Shown here piece by piece: positions 1-8,740 of a stretch of 44,233 nucleotides of DNA. The position numbers and the translations under genes are program-made. The stretch is from Planctomycetota bacterium (GTDB lineage: Bacteria; Planctomycetota; Planctomycetia; Pirellulales; Pirellulaceae). Every line of letters starts with the position of its first letter. The first letter of the stretch is position 1. The notes beneath the pieces are model-generated. The model ran no database searches, was not told the DNA's origin, and saw only the letters and a program-made list of their open reading frames with translations. The DNA lies in contig JAJDEH010000060.1 in the NCBI GenBank assembly GCA_029259935.1, forward strand, positions 1 through 44,233, read 5' to 3'.

Positions 1-1
1 C

Positions 2-205
2 GACCCCTACGCCTACATGAAAGATGTGTTTGAGCGACTTCCCTTCTGCGACCGCGAGGACTCGGAGTCACTCCGTCCGCTACTGCCGGACTACTGGCTC
101 GTCGACCATCCCGAATCCAAGTTGCAACTTCGCGTGACCGAATCGGAAGACAAGGCGGCTCGCAAACGCGCCCAACGAAGTCGCCGCCGCAAAGCGATCG
201 CGTGA
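2..205 (+). CDS. IS66-family transposase, C-terminal fragment (5' cut by window edge)
   Basis: The open frame enters from the left edge and ends at TGA 203-205, giving about 67 residues. The visible start, DPYAYMKDVFERLP, resembles the C-terminal segment of IS66 transposases (Y-x-x-D/R-V-L/F-x-R-L-P followed by a short LLP..W stretch), here LLPDYW. The tail is very basic (ARKRAQRSRRRKA). The ATG at 17 is internal to this motif, so it is unlikely to be the real start. I cannot see whether the full transposase upstream is intact, and no obvious IS66 terminal inverted repeat stands out in the 200 bases downstream. The call rests on the motif alone. Confidence 0.6.
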   Translation, partial: DPYAYMKDVFERLPFCDREDSESLRPLLPDYWLVDHPESKLQLRVTESEDKAARKRAQRSRRRKAIA

Positions 206-421
206 GACCAAGCTTGCCAGCCATCTATCCCAAGGTGGCCTATCTTCTCCAAATTTAGGAAGAACACAACACGCCGGCAATGTAGCGCTCACACCCACTT
301 ATCGCATTTCCCCTCAGGTATCGCACACTCGCATCGCGACCGGTCTCCCTTGCCACACCTCGAAGCAAATCCACTAACCCACCGGGAATTGCTGGCCGGG
401 TGGCTGCGCGGAGACACAGCG

Positions 422-1552
422 TTAAGGGTCGATCTGTTGCAGTGCAATGCATGCGAGACGCCTCATTTCCGGATCCCCCTCGCGCATGATGGTTCTCAGT
501 TGAGGAGCAGCCGATTTTGCACTCGGACCGATTTCGGCAAGCGTTCGAATCGCCCAGCGCCGATGGAAAGCGCGATCGGCTTTGAGCGTGCTGACTAAGG
601 CTGGCAGGAGGAGATCTGGGGCTTCCCGAGCCCACGTTGACATTTCAATGCGCCACTGTTCGCGATCGGCGAAGAACTCTCGTGATTCGGACTCGAATTC
701 CTCGCGTTCACTACCTGTCAACGCGAGTCGGTCGGCCAGTACCGAAATTGCCGCGGCTTCTCTTTCGATCTGGAGAACACTCGATGCCGCAAAGCGACGA
801 ACAAACGGATCTTCGTCCCCGAGCAGCCGCGTCAATTCAGGAACTGCGCTCTCTGCCTCTGGTCCCAGACCGCCAAGCGTTGCCACGGCTATCGACCTAA
901 CTTCAGCTGGCTGCTCTTGCGACGCTGCCTCCAGCAAGTCGACAACCTCGCTTTTCGTGTGACCGGAGTCACGCAAAAGCTGGACAACAAGCCCGGCCAC
1001 CATGGAGATTTGTACGTATCTCCCATTAGGCAACACTGGATCGTCTTCGACGTCGGAAAGCTTCATGTCCAGGGCGGTCTTAAGAGACGGCAGAACAAGA
1101 GAGACTACAGGAGTCGTTTCGTTTTCTACGAAGCAGAACGCCCGCACTGCATCCCACCGGAGCTCGCGAGGCCGGTTCTGATCGACCGCGAACAGCTTCA
1201 GTTTCGGCACGGCACCTCTTGCTTTCGTGCCCATTCTGGCTATCAACCGGAGTGACGCCCGAACCATGTCGTCATTCGAGCTGTCAAGTAGTTCCAGCAG
1301 GTTGGGAAGGAGAGGCTCCGCCTGCTGCCGAAAACTGCGGAGATCTTCCCAGTCCCGTCCGGCGAATTCACCCAGTGGCATAGCTAGAAAACTCTGATTG
1401 ATCCTGGCGAGCGCCAAGCTGCGCACATCAACATCCGTGGAACGAAGATCGTTGACGACCACAGCAAGTGGTTTCTCTAAATGTTGTGCCTGACATTTTG
1501 TACTACAAATAAATGCAAGAGTGGCAGCAACAACATAGACCGTCGAGCGCAT
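422..1552 (-). CDS. Exported HEAT-repeat protein
   Basis: The 376-residue product begins with a signal peptide (hydrophobic run after MRSTVYVV, likely cleavage near CQAQ at 20-23). The rest is mostly alpha-helical HEAT-like repeats: helical pairs with A-V-P-x-L and D-x-x-V-R-x-x-A signatures recur, for example SAVPELTRLLGDEDPFVRR and the last repeat ending in RRLACIALQQIDP. Such repeats normally form a superhelical protein-binding scaffold, and no catalytic motif is visible. The start is well supported: a full AGGAGG lies at 1560-1565 on the reverse strand, seven bases before the ATG. The gene stands alone, divergent from the nitrilase-family gene at 2048. The binding partner is unknown. Confidence 0.85.
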   Translation of the reverse strand: MRSTVYVVAATLAFICSTKCQAQHLEKPLAVVVNDLRSTDVDVRSLALARINQSFLAMPLGEFAGRDWEDLRSFRQQAEPLLPNLLELLDSSNDDMVRASLRLIARMGTKARGAVPKLKLFAVDQNRPRELRWDAVRAFCFVENETTPVVSLVLPSLKTALDMKLSDVEDDPVLPNGRYVQISMVAGLVVQLLRDSGHTKSEVVDLLEAASQEQPAEVRSIAVATLGGLGPEAESAVPELTRLLGDEDPFVRRFAASSVLQIEREAAAISVLADRLALTGSEREEFESESREFFADREQWRIEMSTWAREAPDLLLPALVSTLKADRAFHRRWAIRTLAEIGPSAKSAAPQLRTIMREGDPEMRRLACIALQQIDP

Positions 1553-2047
1553 CGCGGTGCCTCCTGGAACTCAGCAGCAGTAAGTTACCTGTCGACATTT
1601 ACATTTACGGACTCTCCTTTTAGCTTGATCGAGCGGAATCCGTCAATGTCTTCTGAACCAATTCGCCGCAGGTGTGAGGGCGTCAGAAATGTGGGTCGAA
1701 AATCCTTGGGAGTTATAACCTTGGGAAGTTACCAATTTTCCGCTCGTCTCATGGACCTTTGATCCTGTAATATCACACGCGTGCGTCGTGGCGGCCTCGT
1801 TCTCTCATCGCCTTTTTGCCGAGGGTGCCTTTAGCGTCGGCTGTTCGGCATCCGTCAATTCGAACGTATACATCTTGTGCATGGCGACCTTCTTGCCGAA
1901 ACTGGGCAATAGGAAGTGTTCGCGAAAAGCTCACTTGCAACAACCCTAATTCTTGTGCGTTACAATGCACTAGCTTGACTTTCCCTACAACGGGCTCCGA
2001 GGCCCTTCGAACTGACTGTAGTATTCACCAAAAACTGAGCAGGACCC
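1553..2047. other. Divergent intergenic region, no gene seen
   Basis: This 495-base gap separates two divergently transcribed genes and should contain both promoters. Short open frames here have no recognisable motif. The only local structure I see is a short direct repeat of CCTTGGGA around 1706-1728. No convincing -35/-10 pair can be assigned by eye, and planctomycete promoters are poorly conserved. Confidence 0.4.
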
Positions 2048-3421
2048 ATGGCGAGATCGCAAATCCAATTCTTGGCAGGCTACGTCTTACTGGTTCTCGC
2101 GTTCACCGAAGTCGCCGAGGGGTTCGCGGCTGCCTCGGAGACTTACCCGGACGGCTGGAGTACGGCGGCTCCGCGCGATGAAATTCGGCCCGACTTTGCT
2201 TACTCGCCGGACGGTGGGCGTGACGGCAAGGGGTGTTTCATCATCGAACATGATGACCGTGAGGGGCTCGATGGCCGCTGGACGAAAACGGTTGCGATCG
2301 AGGGCGGGAAATACTATCGCTTTCGGGCGTATCGGCGCGTGACCGACGTGAAGAGTCCTCGGCAGAGTGCGCTTGTGCAGTTGACGTGGCAAAACGACAA
2401 AGGCCAGATGGTGCCTTACGATCGCCAAGTTGTCGACTTTTATCGCAACGGCCGTGCGAGCATGGCCCGGCCCGAGTTTCCCATCCGCGAACGAGCCGAT
2501 AAAGAGGGCTGGGTCGAGGTCGCTGAGACTTATCAGGCACCCTCGCGGGCAACTCGAGCGGTGATCGCTCTGCACTTGAAATGGGCACCCGGCGGACGCA
2601 TCGAATGGAGCGACATTTCGCTATCGAAAACCAAAAAACCGGCGGGCCGCAAAGTTCGCTTGGCAACCGTGCATTTTCGCCCGCTGGGTGGCAAGTCGCC
2701 CGCCGACAACTGCCGCATGTTTGCGCCGCTCATTGAAAAGGCGGCTCGGCAAAAAGCCGATCTTGTCGTGCTGCCGGAGACGCTTACTTACTACGGTTTG
2801 GGAAAGAGTTACGCCGAGGCATCCGAGCCAGTCCCGGGTCCGTCGACCGATTACTTTGGCAAGCTGGCGGCCGAGCATGATCTGTACATCGTCGCCGGAT
2901 TGCTCGAACGCGACCAGCACTTGGTCTACAACGTGGCGGTGCTGATCGGTCCGGACGGAGGCATCGTGGGGAAATACCGCAAGGTGTGCCTGCCGCGCAG
3001 CGAAGCGGAAGGCGGGATCGCGCCGGGCGATGACTTCCCCGTCTTCGAAACTCGATTCGGGAAAGTCGGCATGATGGTCTGTTACGACGGTTTCTTTCCC
3101 GAGCCGGCTCGCGAACTGACGAAGCGCGGAGCCGAGGTCATCGCCTGGCCGGTGTGGGGCTGCAATCCGTTGCTGGCTCGTGCGCGTGCCACGGAGAATC
3201 ACGTCTATTTGATCAGCAGCACCTACACCGACATTCAATCGAAATGGATTGTTTCCGCCGTCTATGATCATCAGGGCGAAACCGCGGCATTGGCCAAGCA
3301 GTGGGGTGACGTCGTGGTGGCCGAAGTTGATTTGGATCAGCGAACGTATTGGTCCGGGATCGGCGACTTCAAGTCCGAAATGTTTCGGCGTCGCCCGCTG
3401 GATTCCAAGCCTGAAAAGTAA
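2048..3421 (+). CDS. Exported carbon-nitrogen hydrolase (nitrilase superfamily) with N-terminal accessory domain
   Basis: The product has 457 residues. Residues 1-28 form a signal peptide. Residues about 30-195 look like a beta-rich carbohydrate-binding-like domain ending in the motif [12 protein letters not shown]. Residues about 200-440 form a nitrilase-superfamily domain with the full Glu-Lys-Cys triad: E244 in VVLPETL, K312 in KYRKVCLP and C345 in [11 protein letters not shown]. Family members hydrolyse nitriles, amides or carbamoyl groups on non-peptide C-N bonds. The exported location and accessory domain suggest an extracellular or periplasmic amide substrate, which cannot be named from sequence. 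AGGA precedes the ATG. A short hairpin follows the stop. It appears to be a single-gene unit. Confidence 0.88.
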   Translation: MARSQIQFLAGYVLLVLAFTEVAEGFAAASETYPDGWSTAAPRDEIRPDFAYSPDGGRDGKGCFIIEHDDREGLDGRWTKTVAIEGGKYYRFRAYRRVTDVKSPRQSALVQLTWQNDKGQMVPYDRQVVDFYRNGRASMARPEFPIRERADKEGWVEVAETYQAPSRATRAVIALHLKWAPGGRIEWSDISLSKTKKPAGRKVRLATVHFRPLGGKSPADNCRMFAPLIEKAARQKADLVVLPETLTYYGLGKSYAEASEPVPGPSTDYFGKLAAEHDLYIVAGLLERDQHLVYNVAVLIGPDGGIVGKYRKVCLPRSEAEGGIAPGDDFPVFETRFGKVGMMVCYDGFFPEPARELTKRGAEVIAWPVWGCNPLLARARATENHVYLISSTYTDIQSKWIVSAVYDHQGETAALAKQWGDVVVAEVDLDQRTYWSGIGDFKSEMFRRRPLDSKPEK

Positions 3422-3426
3422 TCAAT

Positions 3427-3446
3427 GTTGGCGGCACAGCGCCAAC
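3427..3446 (+). terminator. Hairpin directly after the nitrilase-family gene
   Basis: A perfect 7-bp stem (GTTGGCG with CGCCAAC) encloses a six-base loop and starts six bases after the stop at 3421. No T-tract follows, so it may stabilise the mRNA 3' end or act as a weak terminator. The structure is seen directly and the role is inferred. Confidence 0.4.
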
Positions 3447-3669
3447 GCTTCGCGATAATCGCGGGCCGACGGCGGGGCCTTCTTCGTCGGACTCTTGCTC
3501 GGACCCGGATTATCCTGGTGTTCGTCTGCCATTTCCGCGATCCGGCGGACACCGCATTTTCCTTCGGGGATTTTTCGCCCGAAATCGCCCGAAAACGTGG
3601 CAAAACTGGTTTTGCGTTGAGTACAAATCGGCCCCTCCATCGTTATTTCCTAACGGGAGTCCGCAGCCG

Positions 3670-3969
3670 ATGAAGAACCACCGTCAAATGACCACCTTGG
3701 AGACGCTGGAAGCCACCACTAGGGCGCTTACCTTCGCCATCGGCTTGCTTGTGGTCGCAGTCATTTGCGGCGGCGTCGGGTTCACCGCGGGGATCTGGTT
3801 TTCGCAGTGGGGGCTCGCGGTTGCATCCGTTGCCGGAGCCGCTGTCTGCTGTTGGTGCATTGGCTGGCTGCGGCGGGTGTTCGAGGGGCTGACCGCGATT
3901 CACCGTCGCGAGGTGCATCGCCGCGAAAGAGAGAAACGCCATCAGCAGGAATTCAGTCCCTATGTGTAG
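3670..3969 (+). CDS. Small two-helix membrane protein of unknown function
   Basis: The predicted 99-residue protein has two hydrophobic helices, about residues 18-43 and 47-67, separated by a very short turn. A strongly charged C-terminus with repeated HRRE/RRER follows, probably cytoplasmic. I do not recognise the family. The composition (continuous membrane helices, then a positive tail) argues that it is real. A weak GGGAG lies upstream of the ATG. Its stop codon falls in an 18-bp tandem duplication (3959-3992). Confidence 0.5.
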   Translation: MKNHRQMTTLETLEATTRALTFAIGLLVVAVICGGVGFTAGIWFSQWGLAVASVAGAAVCCWCIGWLRRVFEGLTAIHRREVHRREREKRHQQEFSPYV

Positions 3970-3992
3970 GTTGATACCTATGTGTAGGTTGA
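3959..3992. repeat. Short tandem duplication across a stop codon
   Basis: A 16-base sequence beginning CCTATGTGTAGG occurs twice at an 18-base period (3959-3974 and 3977-3992). The first copy supplies the TAG stop of the small membrane protein. It is probably a replication-slippage product. Confidence 0.6.
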
Positions 3993-4072
3993 ACTGAGCG
4001 AGCGCTGAATTGGTCCTTCATCGTTTCGCGTTCGACATTCAAGATTCCGGTGGCGCGTTCGACCCCCTCTAG

Positions 4073-4137
4073 CTCCCCCTTGGCAAGGGGGAGAACTGAA
4101 GAAGGCTCTAGCTCCCCCCTTGGCAACAAGAAGGGAG
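4073..4137. repeat. Two tandem CTCCCCCTTGG hairpin repeats
   Basis: Unit 1 (4073-4093) is a near-perfect palindrome with CTCCCCCTTG and CAAGGGGGAG arms. Unit 2 (4112-4137) repeats the left arm, CTCCCCCCTTGGC, and closes with a degenerate AAGGGAG arm. Both are preceded by TCTAG. Similar G/C-run palindromes are common intergenic repeats in several bacterial phyla. Here they may be REP-like elements. Confidence 0.55.
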
Positions 4138-4434
4138 AACGGAAAAAACCAACCGGCAACTGCTAACCGCGCCAGTTCCCTGCGGACGTCTTGCTGTTCC
4201 TGTGTCACCGCTCAGGGAAATTTATGGTAGAAGCAACTGATCGGGTCCGGTAAAATGAAGGAAACTAGAGTTGAATGGGGAACTCGGTTTTTCCATTGTC
4301 ATCCGGCCATCGAAGGCGATAGGGCGCACGCTTCGGACGGGGTTGGATGATCGAGGGCAGCGCGATCTCGTCACTGCACGGGTGACGAGCCGGAGTTCTA
4401 TTGCCTTTTTTCTGCCTACCCATTTTGAAATGGT

Positions 4435-4460
4435 TGCAAAACTGCAAGGGTTTTGCAGTT
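4435..4460. repeat. Overlapping alternative hairpins
   Basis: Two perfect 8-bp stems share bases. TGCAAAAC (4435-4442) pairs with GTTTTGCA (4450-4457), while AACTGCAA (4440-4447) pairs with TTGCAGTT (4453-4460). Only one can form at a time. The location is about 290 bases upstream of the PHP-domain gene. A regulatory role is speculative. Confidence 0.35.
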
Positions 4461-4746
4461 CATTTCGTGGGCGGAGGGCGACGTGGGGACGGCCCTAACT
4501 CGTTGCGACATTTCCGGTTGAGGCACTACTGCTCAGAAAGAATAAGATGAACTTCCGCGATCGTTTGTATGTTACATTTTCCGAGTTGCCCCGCTTGGCG
4601 GGATCTTCACCGCGACGGATGCTTTACGTGTGCTGGCGAGGATTTTCGTTGGCAATGGGCCGAACAGCGAGTGAAGATATGGAAAAGGCCCAAGCCATCA
4701 CGATTGCCGGACTGGATAACGGATCAACACATTGGATCGCTTCATA

Positions 4747-6858
4747 ATGACTCACCTTACTCGACGCGCGCGTTTCCTTATCTCGTTGCTTGCCGTTGTT
4801 GCCGCATTCGGGACGCCGCCCTCGGCCCACGCTGAAAAACACGTGGTGACCGCCCGGTTGCATCATTTGCGAGGCGGCGACCGTCGCGAATGGGATACCT
4901 TTCCCAAGGAATCGGAAGGCGATCGACTGGAAGTGCGTTTTTCAGGCCGAACGAACAAACGGCCCGCGACATTGCATGTGCGGCAGCAAGATGTCAAACA
5001 GCGCTGGCAGGTCAAGCTGAACGAGCAATCTTTGGGACGCTTGGTTGTCGACGAAAATGACATGCTCCTTTGTTTTGATGTTCCCGCTGGAGTTCTCATC
5101 GACGGCGAGAATCTGTTGACGGTGACCGCCGAGGGAAGACATCGCCTATCGGATGATATTCGGGTGGGCGAGATTACTTTGGACGACCGGCCGCGCGAAG
5201 AAGCGCTAGGCGAATGCACGCTCGCGATGCGCGTCCGAGAAGACGGATCGAAAAGTGATTTCCCGTGCCGAGTTACCGTTGTTAGCGAAACTGGAACTCT
5301 GCCGACGTTTGCTACCGTGTCAAACGATGAAATGGCCATTCGGCCGGGTGTTGCCTTCACGTCGACGGGGCGGGCGGAACTGAAACTGCCCGCGGGCAGC
5401 TACACGGTTTATGCCGGGCGCGGATTTGAGTATTCGCTGTCACAGTCGCAAGTGACGATCAAGCCGGGCGAGCGCAAGCAGATTGATGTTTCGCTCACTC
5501 GCCAGGTCGACACGTCCGGATGGATTTCCTGCGACACTCACGTGCATACTCGTACGCATTCCGGGCACGGCGACTCGACGGTTCAGGAACGCATGATCAC
5601 GCTGGCGGCGGAAGGCATCGAGTTGCCGATTGCCACCGACCATAATGTTCACATCGATCACGATCCGTTTGCCCGTTCATTGCGAGTGCGAAAATATTTC
5701 ACGCCCGTGATTGGCAATGAAGTGACCACCAAGACGGGCCACTTCAACATCTTTCCCGTCAAAGCCGGATCGCCGATTCCCGACTTTAAATCGAACATTT
5801 GGAAAACGACGCTCGACAACATCTTCGCCACGCCTGGCGTTAAGGTCGCCATTCTCAATCACGCACGAGATGCGCATGGCGGAACGACTCCTTTCGGCCC
5901 CAAGCATTTCAACGAGGCCGCGGGCGAAATGCTCGACGATTGGCACGTTGGTTTCAACGCCATGGAAATCGTCAACTCGGGGGCGACGCAAAGCGACCCG
6001 CTGGAATTGACTCGCGATTGGATGACGCTGCTCAATCGAGGCCGGTCCATCACGCCGGTCGGCAGCAGCGACTCGCACGATGTGGCTCGCCATTTCGTGG
6101 GACAAGGGCGCACTTACATACGCGCCGATGACCGGGCTGCGGGTAAGATCGACGTGAGCAAGGCCGTGCAAAACTTCTTGCAAGGCCGCGTCATGGTGAG
6201 CTATGGATTGCTGGCGGAAATGAAAGTGAACGATAAGTTTGGAGCGGGCGAAGTCGCGGCGATCAGTGGTAAGAAGATCAAGGTCGACGTGTCCGTCCTT
6301 GGTCCGCATTGGGTCCACGCGGATCGCCTTCAACTCTTTGCCAACGGAATTCTTGTCAAGGACGTAGAGATTGGCAGCGCGGACCGTCAAACTTCGGTTT
6401 CTGGATTGATTTACAAGGCCACGTGGAACTTGCCGACACCAAAGCACGACGTGCATCTGGTGGCCCTCGCCACGGGTCCCGGCATTGAATCCTTGTACTG
6501 GAGAACCGCCAAGCCCTATCAGCCCAATTCAATGTCCGACCGCACGCGGACGCTTGGCTGCAGCGGTGCCATTTGGCTGGATGTCGACAAAGATGGCCGG
6601 GGAACAGCGGCTTCTGACTACGCGAGCAAAATCGTCCGCCAGTCGGACGCCGATCCCGACAAAGTGTTTCGCCAACTGGCCAGCTATGATCAGGCGGTCG
6701 CCACGCAAGCCGCGCTTCTGCTGGACCAAGCGGGCCATTCGCCGCTGTCACTGATGGAGCGGAAATCGTTCGCCGCGGCAAAGGAACCCGTTCGCCAGGG
6801 AATCACGGCCTATCTGGAAGCGTGGCGCGAAAACCAACTTGCTCGCGGATCGAACTGA
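4747..6858 (+). CDS. CehA/McbA-like exported PHP-domain metallohydrolase
   Basis: The 703-residue product starts at the ATG of MTHLTRR, which gives a clean signal peptide ending near AHAE. A frame-compatible ATG at 4732 is possible but adds only five residues. Residues about 35-255 are beta-rich domains. From 260 on lies a PHP-type metal-dependent hydrolase with H265 and H267 (CDTHVHT), D298-H299 (ATDHN), H372 (NHARDAH) and H444 (SSDSH), the metal-ligand layout of CehA/McbA-like proteins. CehA and McbA are known from carbaryl hydrolysis, but the wider family is diverse and the substrate here is unknown. A small residue-640-700 helical tail follows. It precedes the PhyH gene by 164 bases and may share its transcript. 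Confidence 0.8.
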   Translation: MTHLTRRARFLISLLAVVAAFGTPPSAHAEKHVVTARLHHLRGGDRREWDTFPKESEGDRLEVRFSGRTNKRPATLHVRQQDVKQRWQVKLNEQSLGRLVVDENDMLLCFDVPAGVLIDGENLLTVTAEGRHRLSDDIRVGEITLDDRPREEALGECTLAMRVREDGSKSDFPCRVTVVSETGTLPTFATVSNDEMAIRPGVAFTSTGRAELKLPAGSYTVYAGRGFEYSLSQSQVTIKPGERKQIDVSLTRQVDTSGWISCDTHVHTRTHSGHGDSTVQERMITLAAEGIELPIATDHNVHIDHDPFARSLRVRKYFTPVIGNEVTTKTGHFNIFPVKAGSPIPDFKSNIWKTTLDNIFATPGVKVAILNHARDAHGGTTPFGPKHFNEAAGEMLDDWHVGFNAMEIVNSGATQSDPLELTRDWMTLLNRGRSITPVGSSDSHDVARHFVGQGRTYIRADDRAAGKIDVSKAVQNFLQGRVMVSYGLLAEMKVNDKFGAGEVAAISGKKIKVDVSVLGPHWVHADRLQLFANGILVKDVEIGSADRQTSVSGLIYKATWNLPTPKHDVHLVALATGPGIESLYWRTAKPYQPNSMSDRTRTLGCSGAIWLDVDKDGRGTAASDYASKIVRQSDADPDKVFRQLASYDQAVATQAALLLDQAGHSPLSLMERKSFAAAKEPVRQGITAYLEAWRENQLARGSN

Positions 6859-7022
6859 GCGACCGCGCACCGCCGCATACTTGCGATCTGGCAAAATAGC
6901 GGAACATAATGACGCGACAAGTAAAGACGTGCCCCGGTGGCTCAATCAAAATGGGACCAGGGCACAAACCTCCGCTTTGACCCGCCGGTAGTAGTTCAGA
7001 CTCCAAATTGCGTACCAATTCC

Positions 7023-7781
7023 ATGCCGCTCACCGCGACCATCACCGACGAACATCGACAGCAATTCGTGGAAGAAGGTTTCTTTATCTTGCCACGTGCG
7101 ATTCCTGACGAGCACTTGCAGATACTGCGGGACGCTTGCGATTATTTGATCGAATCGATGCACCAGGAAATGGACCGGCTGGGGACGGATCACATTCACA
7201 TCAGCCACCGCGGCAAGCGATACCATATTGCCAAGAAGTACGAAGAAGCGCCTCGGTTGTCCGAATACGTGTTCAGCGACCTGATGGCCGAAGTTTGTCG
7301 GGCGACCATCGGTGACACGGCGTACCTTTTTTACGACCAATACGTGGCGAAGGCGGCGGAGCAGGGAATCAAGTTTTCGTGGCATCAGGACGGCGGCTAT
7401 CTCGGCTTCTTTCACCGTCCGTATGTGACCGTGTGGGCGGCCGTCGATGAAATGACCGAAGAGAACGGCACGGCCTATGTTTTGCCGTTTTCCAAGGTTG
7501 GAATCCGCTCGCTGGTGGAACACATTCGCGATCCCGAGACCGGCGACAAGGTCGGCTATTTCGGGCGCGAGCCGGGGATTCCGGCGATCGTTCCGGCCGG
7601 CAGCTTGGTCGTCTTCAGTTCAATCAGCTTTCATCGTAGCGGCGCGAATCGAACCGATCGAATGCGGCGCGCCTATGTCACTCAGTATTCCGCTGAACCA
7701 CTGTACAAACCTGGAACCGAAGAATTGATGCATCTTGGCGTGCCGTTTCTCGCCGCAGACAAGCAGCTTCGCGACCGTTAA
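7023..7781 (+). CDS. Phytanoyl-CoA dioxygenase (PhyH) family Fe(II)/2-oxoglutarate oxygenase
   Basis: The 252-residue product shows the double-stranded beta-helix facial triad: H121-Q-D123 in WHQDGGY and a distal H204 in SFHRSG, followed by the arginine-rich RTDRMRRAY segment that usually binds 2-oxoglutarate. The ATG at 7023 is preferred; a TTG at 7008 in the same frame would add five residues. It has no signal peptide, so it is probably cytoplasmic. PhyH enzymes hydroxylate diverse small molecules, and the substrate is unknown. It is 15 bases upstream of the next gene and is likely the first or second gene of an operon reaching 15175. Confidence 0.85.
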   Translation: MPLTATITDEHRQQFVEEGFFILPRAIPDEHLQILRDACDYLIESMHQEMDRLGTDHIHISHRGKRYHIAKKYEEAPRLSEYVFSDLMAEVCRATIGDTAYLFYDQYVAKAAEQGIKFSWHQDGGYLGFFHRPYVTVWAAVDEMTEENGTAYVLPFSKVGIRSLVEHIRDPETGDKVGYFGREPGIPAIVPAGSLVVFSSISFHRSGANRTDRMRRAYVTQYSAEPLYKPGTEELMHLGVPFLAADKQLRDR

Positions 7782-7796
7782 ACAAGGAACCCTTTC

Positions 7797-8723
7797 ATGG
7801 CCACCAGAACATCATGCGTCAACCGCCGGCAGTTTCATTGCGTGCTAGGCGGAGGGGCCGCGGCGCTGCTTGGCTCGCGGTTTGTCGAAGCGGCTGACGA
7901 TTCTTTCAAACCGCGATACATCGTCGGCTCGTGCATGTACGGCTATACGAAAGTTGCGGAAATCCTTCCTGAAGTCGCCAAGACCGCAGCCACCGCGATC
8001 GACATTTGGCCGAAGAGGCACGGCGACCAGCGCGAGCAGCTTGAAGAAATGGGCGAAGAGAAGTTCGCCGCCCTCCTTAAAAAACACAAAGTCGCTTTGG
8101 GTTGCATCACGCAATACAAGCTCGGCCCGTTCGGCCTGCAGGACGAAATGCGGATGGCAAAACGGCTCGGTTGCCAAACCATGGTCACCGGCGGTAAGGG
8201 TCGCAAGGGCCTTAAGGGTTCGGAATTGAAATCCGGAATCCAATCTTTTCTCGAACAAATGAAACCTCATCTGGCGGTGGCCGAAGAGACGGGGGTCACG
8301 ATCGCGATCGAGAATCACGGCAACAATCTGATTGATTCGCCCGATTCGCTGAAGTGGCTGATGGAGCTGCGCCCCAGCGAAAACTTGGGCGTTGCGTTGG
8401 CACCGTATCACCTGCCCCAAGATGAAAAGCTGTTGGCCGATCTGATTCGCACGTTGGGCAATCGTATCGCGATGTTCTATGCCTGGCAGCACGGCATGGG
8501 CTGCATGACGAAACTGCCCAAGGAACAAGAACTTCTGCAGTTGCCGGGGCGGGGTGATTTGAATTTCGGGCCGCTGTTGGCTGCGTTTAAGGAAATCAAA
8601 TACAGCGGCTGGACCGAGATCTTCATGCATCCGGTTCCGCGAGGTATTCCCATCTTGGAAACGACCGCCGCGGTCACGGCCGAGATCAATCGTTCGCGCC
8701 AGTACCTCGAAAAGCTGCTGTAG
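7797..8723 (+). CDS. Tat-exported sugar phosphate isomerase/epimerase-like TIM-barrel protein
   Basis: The 308-residue protein begins with a twin-arginine signal (NRRQFHCVLGGGAAALLG) and then a xylose-isomerase-like TIM barrel. Family signatures include the AIENHGN strand (E172, N173, H174), a second histidine-bearing strand in FYAWQHG, and a terminal TEIFMHPVPRG strand. These residues usually bind a divalent metal. In planctomycetes many exported members of this family exist and few have known substrates. AAGGA precedes the ATG and the gene follows the PhyH gene by 15 bases, so co-transcription is likely. Confidence 0.85.
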   Translation: MATRTSCVNRRQFHCVLGGGAAALLGSRFVEAADDSFKPRYIVGSCMYGYTKVAEILPEVAKTAATAIDIWPKRHGDQREQLEEMGEEKFAALLKKHKVALGCITQYKLGPFGLQDEMRMAKRLGCQTMVTGGKGRKGLKGSELKSGIQSFLEQMKPHLAVAEETGVTIAIENHGNNLIDSPDSLKWLMELRPSENLGVALAPYHLPQDEKLLADLIRTLGNRIAMFYAWQHGMGCMTKLPKEQELLQLPGRGDLNFGPLLAAFKEIKYSGWTEIFMHPVPRGIPILETTAAVTAEINRSRQYLEKLL

Positions 8724-8740
8724 AAAGAATAGTTTCTGAT

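Larger units (their letters stand above)
3970..4746. other. Non-coding gap with several hairpins
   Basis: This gap of almost 780 bases has no convincing gene. It holds two CTCCCCCTTGGC-type hairpin units (4073-4137) and a pair of overlapping palindromes (4435-4460). A 66-codon open frame at 4547-4747 shows no family motif and runs into the start of the PHP-domain gene, so I did not annotate it. Confidence 0.5.

Noticed and set aside
4547..4747. 66-codon open frame before the PHP-domain gene
   Set aside because: It has no family motif and overlaps the next gene's start; probably chance.
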